Positions 54,863-64,000 of a DNA stretch of 64,000 nt are shown here, one piece after another. Origin of the DNA: Isoetes taiwanensis (taxonomy: Eukaryota; Streptophyta; Lycopodiopsida; Isoetales; Isoetaceae). The stretch is taken from the NCBI GenBank assembly GCA_021234155.1, contig JAJEKV010000031.1:6522748-6586747 (forward strand), read 5' to 3'. Each line of letters starts with the position of its first letter. Positions within the stretch are counted from its first letter, which is position 1. The notes below the pieces were generated by a model. That model was not told where the DNA came from and made no database searches. It worked only from the letters and a program-made list of their open reading frames with translations. Both the position numbers and the translations under genes were made by a program.

Positions 54863-55384
54863 CCAGGTGGTTTAGGCACAGATCCGCACCCGGCCACAGC
54901 ATCCCGCCAGGCATCACGCGAGGACCGCTCCAGGCGACCGGATCCAGCTCAAAGGCGGAAGAAATACCGCTTCCGCACGGATCCCTGGTCACGCTACACT
55001 CTTGCCCTACCTTTGGGACAAGGTTGCTCGCGAATTCGAGAGGTTGCTCGCTACACCACGGGGATAAAGAACAGCGGTAAGAACAAAGAGAAAGTCCAGG
55101 AAGCTCAAGGCATATTGCAAGCATTGCATAACATCCACGGAGGTTGGGGAAGGAGCATATTCGATGAAAGGCTGCGGGAGGCGAGTGGAGAAGTCGGGTG
55201 GACAGGTCGGCCGGTAGCTCCAGAGGCACCTCCACGTGAGGCATTCCACACTCTTCAGGTTGCCCCCAAGGCTTACAGACGGCATGAAGAAGCGCCACAA
55301 GTTAATCCCCTAAGGTGGACCACCTACCAAGATGATGTAACTGTAGTGACAGCAAGACCGCCATGGTCTCTGCGTCCGATGTAA
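54863..55384 (+). CDS. Unrecognised frame, possible 3' exon
   Basis: Preceded by CTTGCTCCAG, a good splice acceptor. The frame has RRKKYRFRTDPWSRYTLALP and REVARYTTGIKNSGKNKEKV, then ends ARPPWSLRPM. It is basic and proline-rich with no recognised domain. It may be a last exon of the cargo gene or a separate small protein. Confidence 0.4.
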   Translation, partial: PGGLGTDPHPATASRQASREDRSRRPDPAQRRKKYRFRTDPWSRYTLALPLGQGCSRIREVARYTTGIKNSGKNKEKVQEAQGILQALHNIHGGWGRSIFDERLREASGEVGWTGRPVAPEAPPREAFHTLQVAPKAYRRHEEAPQVNPLRWTTYQDDVTVVTARPPWSLRPM

Positions 55385-55633
55385 AATACATTGTATCTGT
55401 TCAATTTATTAATAAAAATTCTTTTTCAACTACATCTTTGGTTTCAAACTTTAATGAATTTCCTTTGTTTCAGTTGCATTGTTTTTGTTCTCGACTCGCG
55501 AACCTGGGAAAACTGCAGCACAGCTCGGATTCAGAGTTTTATTCAAAAATTCGAATTAAGGATAGTTTTCGGGTCGGGGTGCTACTTTTTATGTAAATTA
55601 ACCGGGTTCCGAAAAAAAATGGGAATGGAATGA

Positions 55634-55657
55634 GTCCCACTTTAATTAATACGACTT
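55634..55657 (-). repeat. Right terminal inverted repeat of the giant element
   Basis: Reverse complement of the left end with one base missing in the T/A run. AGAA follows at 55658-55661. Confidence 0.75.
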
Positions 55658-55661
55658 AGAA

Positions 55662-56690
55662 GCTTCAACTCAACCAGGTTTCTCTTAATAATAGTTTCCA
55701 TTTTACATTGCTTTTTGCATTGAGCAATCCATTCTTAAAAGGCTAGACGAAATTTCACCAGTACTCTAAAGGGCATAAGCAGATCTGCCTAGTTTTTGCC
55801 TAGTTTATCTGCCTTATTTGTTGTAGGAAATTTGTGCACACCGCGTGTAGAGTAATCTCTTGTACAACATCTTTTTATGCTTAGGTACAGAAGGATATAA
55901 TTAATTTGTATAAGATAATGATCACAGAGCTATAGATTTACTCTGTCATGTTCTGCATGCCACTTGAGAAGGTTAAGTATAATACCCTGCTGAATGAAAC
56001 TCATATGCCACAGTTTTCTTGAGAATAAATTGAAGTGAAATATGGCCTGTAAGGTGGTCTAAAATCATAAGCAGATCATAATCAAGATTCACACTTTCTG
56101 CTATTATATAGTTTCAAAATCTTTTACTTTCCTGCTGGAGGTTCTAGCATATTTACAGTGCAAATGCTTTTTCTCAGTGATTCTGCTATGGAACTTTAAT
56201 ATAATAGTGATTTTTTCTACTATTTCAGTGTACATAGAACAGTGGCATATGGTTAAAAGTTACTTATGCTTCATTATTTAACACTATAGAACCATCTAGC
56301 AGTTGAATTAAGATGGTTGAGCATCTTATAATATTCTGATTTATTGGGAACGTGCATAAATGCATAAATGGAATATGTGCATCTTGATTTAAATGGATTA
56401 AACATACAAGGTTTGTCTAGTTGTTCATCTCTATTATTATACAGTCCACCATGGAGTAACTTTAAACTTGTGCTTTAAGGGTGTCATCATCTAATGCATG
56501 GCCTGCATAATGCAAAGGAAATAAAAGCCCTAGGCAAATAAGAAATATTTAAGCATGAATATCAGCGTAAAGGTAAAATAAAAGATGTAGGATACAGAGT
56601 ATCCTGTGGTAAATACAATGATATTTAGGACTGTGGCAGCACTAAATGAAAGGTATCAAGACGAAATATATTGGCATAAGTTTAACTAGG
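55662..56690. other. AT-rich spacer
   Basis: No frame or motif is recognised. Confidence 0.6.
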
Positions 56691-56745
56691 AAAATACACA
56701 GATCCGCCAAGATTCTCCATAGTTCTTGGCAGTTTTGGTGGCTAC
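56691..56745. repeat. Small duplicate of the polygalacturonase-fragment region
   Basis: AATACACAGATC, then GCCAAGATTCTCCATAG matches 43008-43037. The next bases (TTCTTGGCAGTTTTGGTGG) match 42724-42745. The two pieces are about 270 bases apart on the left of the giant element but adjacent here. Confidence 0.7.
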
Positions 56746-56780
56746 GCCAAACATGCCATGTAGTCCAGAATTACTGTGCT

Positions 56781-56910
56781 GGAAAATGATTTAATAACCA
56801 AGCAAGGATCAATAGGTGGATGATCAAGAATAACTGGAAAATGATTTAATAACCAAGCAAGGATCAATAGGTGGATGATCAAGAATAACAGGTGGATGAT
56901 CAAGAATAAC
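56781..56910. repeat. 55-bp tandem repeat, two and a half units
   Basis: GGAAAATGATTTAATAACC begins at 56781 and 56836, followed by further GGTGGATGATCAAGAATAAC units. Confidence 0.85.
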
Positions 56911-57014
56911 TGCTTAACTGCTCGACCCCCTCCATACACCTCCTACTTTACTTTGGTTTAAAACTTTGTTGGGCTAGCTATTATAATGTCAAATCTTTCT
57001 AAACTGAGTCAGGG

Positions 57015-57215
57015 AATTGACGTAGATTACAACCATGTTGCAAGATAAAGATTACAACAATGTTGCAAGATAAGAAGATTTTTTGCAAGATTAGATCGAC
57101 GTAGATTACAACCATGTTGCAATGGCGGAGAGCAAAGCACAAGAAGCGCCCTTAAAAATTTTGAGATGCAATGGCGGAGAGCAAAGCGCAAGAAGCGCCC
57201 TTAAAAATTTTTTAT
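57015..57215. repeat. Short tandem duplications
   Basis: GATTACAACCATGTTGCAAG-type units, then two copies of ATGCAATGGCGGAGAGCAAA with the bases after it. Confidence 0.75.
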
Positions 57216-57224
57216 GAAACGTGG

Positions 57225-57580
57225 AAACCCTTCCTATTTTCCCCCATTTATGGAAACCCTTCCTATTTTCCCATGGGGTTGGAAAATAGGAAGGGTTTCC
57301 ATTTGAATTAAAATTTAAATTCTTGAATGTAGTGCATATTTATGAGCGTGCATGAGTGTGCACCATTAATGGCGGCGTGCGCCTTAAAAAAAAAAAAACA
57401 AAATGGAAACCCTTCCCATTTTCCAAGGAAACCCTTCCAATTTCCATTAAAACCAGGAAGGGTTTACATGGAAACCCTTCCTATGTAAATAGGAAGGGTT
57501 TCCATGGAAAATAGGAAGGGTTTCCATGGAAAATAGGAAGAGTTTCCATGAAAAATTAGAAGGGTTTCCATATGGGAGCC
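57225..57580. repeat. Array of GGAAACCCTTCC / GGAAGGGTTTCC in both orientations
   Basis: At least a dozen copies of the 12-base motif, alternating as direct and inverted repeats, with ATTTTCC or GGAAAATA linkers. It forms several perfect hairpins. Its right end reads into the C-terminal codons of the kinase gene. Confidence 0.9.
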
Positions 57581-58195
57581 CAACCCAAATAGGGAGTACT
57601 TAAAATCGTCTTCCCACAGCGAAAGCGGATAACGCTTGATTGCGTTCGGCCAAGTTCTGAAATTTGAGCCTGTGTTTCTTCTGCTGACTCTGGCTGATTT
57701 TCGTCGGCTTCAATCTTTGCTCCACTCTTATAACCCTCCCTGAAATGCTTGTGCAACCTCCACCATAGCTGAAAACCACTGGTGTCGAATACAAGCCTGT
57801 GTTTAGATAACAGCCCCCCTCCATCGATTCCCACTTTGAATTCCATACTGTGACGCCGGATTTGCCTCGCAATCTCCCCTCCTGTTACCAAGTCTGAATG
57901 AGTGGCAGAGGCACACTTCGATCTGCTTTTTACAACACAACATTTCACCGAAATCCTGGAACCCAAGTCGTAGACTGTTACCTGGTATGCATCTATGATC
58001 TGTCCTCCTCCCTTATACACATTACTCTTGAGTGTAGATAATTTTTTTTGCTTGTCCTCGCGGATCCACTCTATAAGGCAATGCTCTGATTCTGAACCCA
58101 ACATCGTGAACTTGGCTTTCAGTATACTGCCTATCTGCGTATCCCCTTCTAACGTTAGATCGCTAATTCCACTGTGAACCGGGGATGGAGACCCT

Positions 58196-58391
58196 TGCTA
58201 TATGCTAAGGATGTGGAGTCCAAAGATGGCCTTTAGTCCAAAGATGGCCTATGGTCCAAAGAGGGCTTTTGGTCCAAAGGGGGCGTGCATGCTATATAGT
58301 AGCTCGGGGGAGAGCTCTGGGGCAGTGGTGCTTTGGCTGAGAGCTCGTGGTTGGGTGGTGAGATAGCATGCCATGTCAAGTGTCTGTTTTA
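58196..58391 (+). repeat. 5' LTR of the chromovirus
   Basis: Starts TGCTATATGC and ends CTGTTTTA (TA rather than CA). It contains four 18-base tandem units beginning GTCCAAAG. Confidence 0.93.
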
Positions 58392-58392
58392 G

Positions 58393-58404
58393 TGGTATCA
58401 GAGC
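58393..58404 (+). other. Primer-binding site, initiator Met-tRNA type
   Basis: TGGTATCAGAGC, one base after the LTR. Confidence 0.92.
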
Positions 58405-59980
58405 ATTAGGTTTCGATGGTGTTCCATTAGAGATGGGATTGGTGCTTACACAAGTAACTCCAAGCAAGGCATACTCATGGTTGTTCTGTTGTGGATTTTG
58501 TGGATCCCGACTTGTGTTTTGGCACAACGAGTATGAATTCTAGTATGGCTAGGCTATGCTTTGTAGCTGAGTTCTGGTCTTGGCAAGCATAGGGCTATGC
58601 ATGTAAGATAATGAGGTTTTTGTCTTAAAGTACTTAAAATATGTCCCTTGGTTTATGACCTTGTGGCGATATTCTTAAAAAGACAATAATCTTAAGGAAT
58701 GTGTGGATGTTAATGGTATAGATAAGGAAACGGCCAAGGCCAAGGCCAAGGCCATATCTCATTTAGACGACACACTCTAGAACAAGTATATGCCATGAAA
58801 GTTACCTCATGACATAAAAGAAAAAGTTAGCGTTATGGATAAAGGCGAGAACAGATTGTCCACAAAGGGGAGCCTCTATTGGTTAAAAAAAAAAAAAACT
58901 TAAGGGCACGTATTCCTTTTGGTGGCAAAGTATTTCTTTTGATGGCAAAGGGGTAGCCTAATTCATAAGGAATAGTCTAGGCCAAAGACGTCTTTACGTG
59001 AGTCTTCAAAGCTAACAATTAGGACTTGCCATAACTTTAAAAGATATGACATGAAGATAAAAATTAAAAGATCGAAATAAAGGCACATAGAGGATGTCAA
59101 TAAAGGGGGGCCTTTATTGTACAAAGATAATAATAGCACGAGTATTGATTGTGGTGCTTTATATACCAAAGGGGCCCTTAGTGCCTACAAAGACAATAAT
59201 AGCACGTCTATATTAAGGTCAAGCATGTTGGTTGTCGTACAACTCAAAAGCCCATGCTTCAAGGAAGACATGATAGTTGGTACCAATTTTTGGACTATTC
59301 TCTCACACCAAAGACCCTCATGTTTCCATTGATGCTTCCTTTGAGACATAGAACATATTATATGTCTATTCTCAAGGACAAAGGGGAAAAAAGTGGCATG
59401 AGCATAGGGTAAGTAGAGGATTTGTGTTTTGGATTGCCTGAGTTATCTCTTAGATCCACAATATCCTCAAGGTCAATAAGACTTAGTTGTCTTTCTTAGT
59501 CTTTTATTTGGTCTTGTAATGCAGGGTAGTCTCCCTCTAGTGTGCAGTTGTGGTTGGTGATGCTTAGGTTGTCACCAAGGAATGGGTGTTACGAGTTTAA
59601 TCGTTTAGTTGATTGGGTTACTAGTACCTTGGGTTCGCCTTGGCTAGCGGGAGTGAGCCCTTTGAAGTTGTTGAAAAAAAAAAAAAAAATTCTTCTAACC
59701 CCATTCCAATAGTTTAAATGTTTGGCAATGAAAACTCGTTCTGTGTAGTTGGTGGTTTTGCGTCCTTAATCTAGTGCATCTCCATTGAATGAGTGTCAAA
59801 CTGTCTTTTTGCAATATTTTGTCTTCTTCCTGGACAAGAATTGCCTAATCAAGCTCCTTCTTGGAGAATGCATGGCCAACAAACAAAGATTTAGCGCCAG
59901 CTTGATGAGTTCCTTCAAGCTGGATTGTTCCGCTATAGTTTTTCACCTTGCTCCTGTCTTGTTGGTCAAGGAAAAAGGAT
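58405..59980 (+). other. Degenerate gag/protease region of the chromovirus
   Basis: No gag motif is readable. A short duplication encodes YKDNNSTSI twice (59117-59215). An A-run lies near 59,675. Confidence 0.5.
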
Positions 59981-59984
59981 AGTT

Positions 59985-60430
59985 TCTGGCGCCAAAGTTC
60001 CAAGGTGCCAAAGTTTTTAGTCATCTTGATCTTAAGTCCGGGTGTTGGCAACTTGAAGTTGCACCCGAAGATGTGCATAAGACTGTGTTTCAGACAACAT
60101 TTGGACACTATGAGTTTTTTTTTTTGGTCATGCCATTTGGACTTACAAATGCGCCAGCTTCTTTTGCAAGGCTAATGGGGCAAATACTTGAAGATGTGCA
60201 TGGCGTTTATGTTGTTGTTTTCTTTGATGACATATTGGTTTTTTTAGTAAGACCGAGGAAGATCATTACTTGCATTTGCGGGAGGTTTTTCGTCGGTTAA
60301 GGGAGGAGTCTATTACTCTTACTCCTAAGAAAAATATCTTTTTCCAATCGGAAATTGAATATTTGGGTCATATTGTTTGCGCTGAGGGTCTTAAAGTTGA
60401 TCCCAGTAAGGTACAAGCAATTGTGGATTG
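59985..60430 (+). pseudogene. Chromovirus reverse transcriptase, broken
   Basis: Frames contain HLDLKSGCWQLEVAPEDVHK, FQTTFGHYEFF, VMPFGLTNAPASFARLMGQI and the catalytic VVFFDDILVF, then EYLGHIVCAEGLKVDPSKVQ. At least two frame changes separate these blocks, one around a T-run near 60,120. Confidence 0.88.
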
Positions 60431-60599
60431 GCCTGTACCTACTTGATTCTTTGCATTATGCGTTCCTTTACGGGTTTATCACGCTTACTATAGAAAGTTT
60501 GTACAGAATTTTGCTCGTTTAGCTTCAGATTTATATTTGTTGCTATGAAAAGATGTTCCTTTCCAATGGAATCATAATCATCAGTTTGCTTTCTAAGTT

Positions 60600-60970
60600 T
60601 TACAGGATGCCATGGTTAATCCTCTTGTTCTGCGTTTGCCAAAGTTTGGTCTACTTTACTTGTTATGTGTTGATGCAAGTGGTATGGCTTTGGGCACAAT
60701 GTTGATGCAGGATGGTCATCCTATTGCTTATGAAAGTCGGAAGTTTTCTGACACGGAAAGTAGATATAGTGTTTATGATAAAGAATTTCTGGCTGTCATT
60801 TATGCTTTGAAAGTGTGGCGACTATCTTTTAGGGTCGACGGTTCATATTTTGACTAACCACCAAAGCATTAGGCACATTGTTTCACAGACAACATTATCG
60901 GAAAGGCAGTTGCAATGGGTTGCTTTTAGTGGATTATCATCCTGGTAAAGAGAATGTTGTGGCAGATGCT
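60600..60970 (+). pseudogene. Chromovirus RNase H, broken
   Basis: LLYLLCVDASGMALGTMLMQ holds the first Asp, YSVYDKEFLAVIYALKVW the Glu, and GKENVVADALSR near 60,955 the final Asp region. A frame shift occurs near 60,830. Confidence 0.85.
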
Positions 60971-61059
60971 TTAAGTAGACATTATGCAGTTTGTTCTCTT
61001 CTATAGCACAATCCAACCATTTGGAGGAAATGAAGCCATTGTATGCCACTGACCATGAT

Positions 61060-61960
61060 TATAAGAATATTTGGTTGTTGGCAATGCATATGGATATACG
61101 ATCCTTAATGGGTTCTTATATAAAGGTCCAAAGCTATGCATTGTTCGGAACTTTTGGTCACTTATTCTTAGAGAAGTCCATGATGCACCTACTGCAGGTC
61201 ATCGCGGCGTTGGGCTGACTTTGGCAAAGCTTGAACCATACTTTATTTGGCCTGGATTGCGGAGAGATGTCTTCATTCCTATTAGTCATTGCGTGACTTG
61301 CCAATGGATAAAGAAAGCGAACAAGAAGCCTCTTGGTGTTCGTTTATCCTTACGTATTCATGAAGCGAAGTGGATGCCAATTACTATAGATGTTATTGTT
61401 GGGTTTTCCACAAGTTCTCGCAAGAATATTGGCAATTGGATGGTTATTTGGACAATTTGAATAAGTTGACAGCTTATTTTGTAGGTCCGCTCTTTATCAA
61501 GACGACGTTTAGGCTACATGGTTGCCTAAAGGTATTGTATCTAATTACAATACAAAGTATACTAGTAAATTCTGTAAGGCATTACTTATGCAGTTGGGAA
61601 CTAAGTTAAGGTTCTCTATTTCATAAATTGATGGACAACCTGAGGTGGTGAACAAGGTTATTTGTTCCATCGTAAGAGGGTTTGTCAAGGAACATCAAGG
61701 TCATTCGAAAGAGTATTTGCCTATAGCTGAATTTGTATACAATAATGCCCATCAGTCTACCATAAAGATGACACATGTTTAGACGATCTATGGTTAGGCT
61801 GTGCGGAAGATACTTTTTGGAGTGTGTAAGGATGTTCCAGATGCTGATGATTTAGTTATTGAGCATAAGGATCTCATGGACTTGCTTCAAGCTCGTATTC
61901 GAGATGCTCCGAATTATTTTGCCAAAGAAATCATCTAAGTGGCAATCGCCAATGGTTTTT
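61060..61960 (+). pseudogene. Chromovirus integrase, broken
   Basis: The zinc domain is clear: LREVHDAPTAGHRGVGLTLA and CVTCQWIKKANKKP. The core follows in a damaged frame (WMPITIDVIVGFSTSSR), then NNAHQSTIKMT near 61,740 with stops. Confidence 0.85.
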
Positions 61961-62149
61961 AAGAAAGGAGATTGGATATGGATAAGGATCCATAAAGGAC
62001 ACTTTAAGAAAGGTGCGCACAAGAAAGGTCTTAAGTGTCGACTCCATTTCCATGGACCATTTCAAGTTATAAGTGGTCAAGGAGAGTGCATATCAATTAT
62101 GATTGCCTCAATGTTAGTGAATGTATGATATAGTGAATGTATGATTCCT

Positions 62150-62410
62150 AAAAGTTTATCAAGGTAAAGACTTACCTCCAATTGAGAGGTTAAGTGAGCC
62201 AGAATTGATTGGTATTTCCAAAGTTCTAGAATCAGGAAACAATTTTGGAAGACAAAATCCACTAGTGGTTCAAGACAGTATTTAGTAAAGTTCGCTCACA
62301 AACCTTTGGAGGACGCTTCATGGGTGCGTGGCAATGTTTTAGAAGCTTATCCAGATATTCTTAGGGAATATAAAGATCGGAAAGCAAAGGAAGCCGAGAG
62401 ACAAGAGGAA
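62150..62410 (+). pseudogene. Chromodomain remnant
   Basis: Frames read LPPIERLSEPELIG and later WEDASWVRGNVLEAYPDILR across a stop and a shift. A tryptophan-containing ending with YPDIL is typical of the integrase-linked chromodomain of plant chromoviruses. Confidence 0.7.
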
Positions 62411-62535
62411 GTCCAAGCATAAGCTTCTACTAGCCGGCCTAAGTGAGGGCCAAGGAAGGATTATGCTCGGATGGCTAAAGGTATTTAGACACCCTTTTGC
62501 AGCAGAGGACTGCTGCAATGTCAAGAGGGGGGGAA

Positions 62536-62731
62536 TGCTATATGCTAAGGATGTGGAGTCCAAAGATGGCCTTTAGTCCAAAGATGGCCTATGGTCCAAA
62601 GAGGGCTTTTGGTCCAAAGGGGGCGTGCATGCTATATAGTAGCTCGGGGGAGAGCTCTGGGGCAGTGGTGCTTTGGCTGAGAGCTCGTGGTTGGGTGGTG
62701 AGATAGCATGCCATGTCAAGTGTCTGTTTTA
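62536..62731 (+). repeat. 3' LTR of the chromovirus
   Basis: Appears identical base for base to 58196-58391, followed by ACCCT. Confidence 0.93.
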
Positions 62732-64000
62732 ACCCTCCCTCACTATCTCCTTCTGTTTTTGAAACGTAGTCAGATTTCCCTCTTTGTGCAAGAAATTCCT
62801 CCTTCACATGCCATAGTTCTTCCAGAACATACCCAAAATCTGGACGGTTATTGGCCTCCTGATCCCAGCATAGCTTCAGCAACTCTTTTAATCTCCATGG
62901 AATCTCTTCCGGTAATTCAGGCCTTGCCCCCTGTCTTAAAATTTCCTTCATAGGCATCTTCTTAATATAATCAGAAAATGGTTTTTTTCCGGTCAGAATT
63001 TGTGAACAGGTGATGCCGAAGCTATAAACGTCCACCTTATTTGTGTACTTACCAGTTTCTGTCCAATCATTTTGCTCAAGCATTTCCGGTGCCATATACC
63101 TCAGTGTACCCCTCCAATAAGTAAGAGATGTGTCCTTGTTGCACTCCTTGGAGTATCCAAAATCAGCAAGCTTCACAAGCCATTGACGATCATTTAAACG
63201 CTTGACCAAAATGTTTGTTGGCTTCATATCACGATAAATTACATTGCTCTCATGCACATGCTTCATTGCTTTTGCTATTTGAATTATAATGTCAATTTTT
63301 TGGAGAAAGATGGCCATAAGATAACCTTGGCTAGATCATTATCCATAATCTCTAACACCAGTTGTTTAAAGCCATTTTTATTTCTCGAATGGCCTAGAAT
63401 CTGCAGAATGTGGGACGAATCAGAAGCCTGCAATTTCACCTGCAGTTTTAATTCCGAATCAAAAGAAATGTCGTCGCCATGGAACTCCTTTACAGCTACA
63501 AGTAGGTTATCAAAACATTTTGCTCTAAAAACCGTCCCAAAAGTTCCTTGCCCTATCTTAGCTTCTATTTGCAGGTTGGCATAATCAACATAATGCTTGT
63601 CCGGGAGTTGCCCTCCAAACAAATCTATCAACGATTTACAACGAGCAGATTGATCATGTTCGAGTTCGTCGGATTTAATCAAGCTCTGCAGCAACGCGTT
63701 TTGGTCCTCTTTGCTAGCCCAAATCAAGGTCGCTTTCATAACGGATGTATCAGACTCAATTTTATTTTGAAGGTGCTTAACCACATTTCTTGTATCAGAA
63801 TGAAGGGGAGAATGTTGGATCAACCTATTCATCATGTTAGCATACCTTTTCATGTCATCAACAATCTCACAGAACTCTGCAGGGCCGCTAGGAATTACGA
63901 CAGACGTGGTGACAGAGTTCGAGAACCCCAACAAGCTGCATCCCAATTTCAGCTCCCCAATCCGACTGCGTCTCTTCAGCAAACAGAGCGCACCACCACT

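Larger units (their letters stand above)
43254..55657. mobile_element. Giant TIR-bounded DNA element, 12.4 kb
   Basis: The ends are inverted repeats of about 24 bases: AAGTCGTATTTAATTAAAG followed by TGGGAC on the left (43254-43278), and its complement with one base missing on the right (55634-55657). AGAA flanks both sides (43250-43253 and 55658-55661), a likely 4-bp target duplication. GGGACTC-type words recur just inside both ends. Inside, a transposase-like frame lies on the minus strand on the left, and cargo-like frames lie on the plus strand on the right. A private family of palindromes fills 47.8-55.5 kb. The interior from 47.5 kb is visibly more GC-rich than its surroundings. I know of no named superfamily with this combination. 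The boundaries rest on one copy only. Confidence 0.72.
58196..62731 (+). mobile_element. Ty3/gypsy chromovirus inserted in the kinase gene
   Basis: LTRs of 196 bases at both ends appear identical by eye. ACCCT flanks the element (58191-58195 and 62732-62736). The primer site TGGTATCAGAGC (58393-58404) and purine tract AAGAGGGGGGGAA (62523-62535) confirm plus orientation. The interior has RT, RNase H, integrase and the C-terminal part of a chromodomain, all with stops and shifts. No readable gag or protease is seen at 58.4-59.8 kb. At 4.5 kb it is near the usual length of small chromoviruses. Confidence 0.93.
57586..64000 (-). pseudogene. Ser/Thr protein kinase gene split by a retrotransposon, with one frameshift
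   Basis: The minus frame runs in from beyond the window edge. An N-terminal helical region of about 130 codons comes first (GELKLGCSLLGFSNSVTTSV). The kinase domain follows: IGQGTFGTVF (Gly loop), VAVKEF (ATP Lys), VIYRDMKPTN (catalytic loop), LADFGYS (DFG), RYMAPEML (APE) and WDQEANNRPDF. The catalytic residues are present, so the ancestral product was probably active. The frame shifts by one base near 63,295-63,310, before the FLQKIDIIIQIAKA helix. After EGDSEGG the chromovirus intervenes (58196-62731); the same frame resumes exactly at 58195 (SPSPVHSGISDLTLEGDTQI). The C-terminal 200 codons (GSILKAKF, CLIEWIRED, DLGSRISVKCCV) faintly resemble the Ig-like/PH region of plant SCAB or AIR9 proteins. 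The end near 57590 is lost in repeats. Confidence 0.8.

Noticed and set aside
43254-55657. Integrated large DNA virus, suggested by GC-rich cargo with phosphatase- and methyltransferase-like frames
   Set aside because: No capsid, packaging ATPase or DNA polymerase frame is visible, genes have introns, and there are short TIRs with a transposon-type protein.

Overview
The window is nuclear DNA from a land plant. The evidence is plant-type Ty1/copia and Ty3/gypsy LTR retrotransposons with initiator-Met and Gln tRNA primer sites, a pentatricopeptide-repeat (PPR) relic, a plant CCCH/CwfJ-type gene with ten exons, and a plant-style Ser/Thr kinase. I cannot name the species. A non-flowering land plant (fern, lycophyte or bryophyte) is my guess, as an inference only. 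Most of the window is repeats. Only the CCCH/CwfJ gene at 38.25-41.23 kb looks intact.

Layout: 0-1.6 kb is the 3' end of a copia element. 1.6-8.5 kb is AT-rich spacer with a tRNA-like SINE head, a nested inverted repeat and a small zinc-ribbon ORF. 8,587-17,685 is a pol-less LTR element on the minus strand, set between short (CCTAA)n tracts. It carries gag, an unknown ORF and, next to its 5' LTR, a 381-codon frame that begins like the histone H3 tail and ends in an H3 histone fold. 17.9-19.2 kb is a PPR pseudogene. 21,630-32,380 is a Ty3/gypsy element related to the Tat branch whose second RNase H lies upstream of the reverse transcriptase. 34.46-36.63 kb is a nested tandem duplication. 38,254-41,230 is the CCCH/CwfJ gene, with an apparent AT-AC (U12-type) intron.

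43,254-55,657 looks like a 12.4-kb TIR-bounded DNA element. On the minus strand it has a transposase-like frame (resembling DUF8039 plus DUF7869). On the plus strand it has a gene whose spliced product joins a possible methyltransferase-like region to an FCP1/NIF-type HAD phosphatase domain. It also holds at least 18 copies of a palindrome built on CTCGACTCGCGAGTCGAG that I did not see elsewhere in the window. 57.2-64 kb is a kinase gene on the minus strand, running off the window, whose coding sequence is split by a 4.5-kb chromovirus with apparently identical 196-bp LTRs and a 5-bp target duplication.

The two most unusual items are the H3-carrying retroelement and the palindrome-rich giant TIR element. 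Many reading frames carry one-base shifts or CAG/CAA-to-stop changes. The second class fits deamination of silenced, methylated DNA. The first could be real decay or assembly error.
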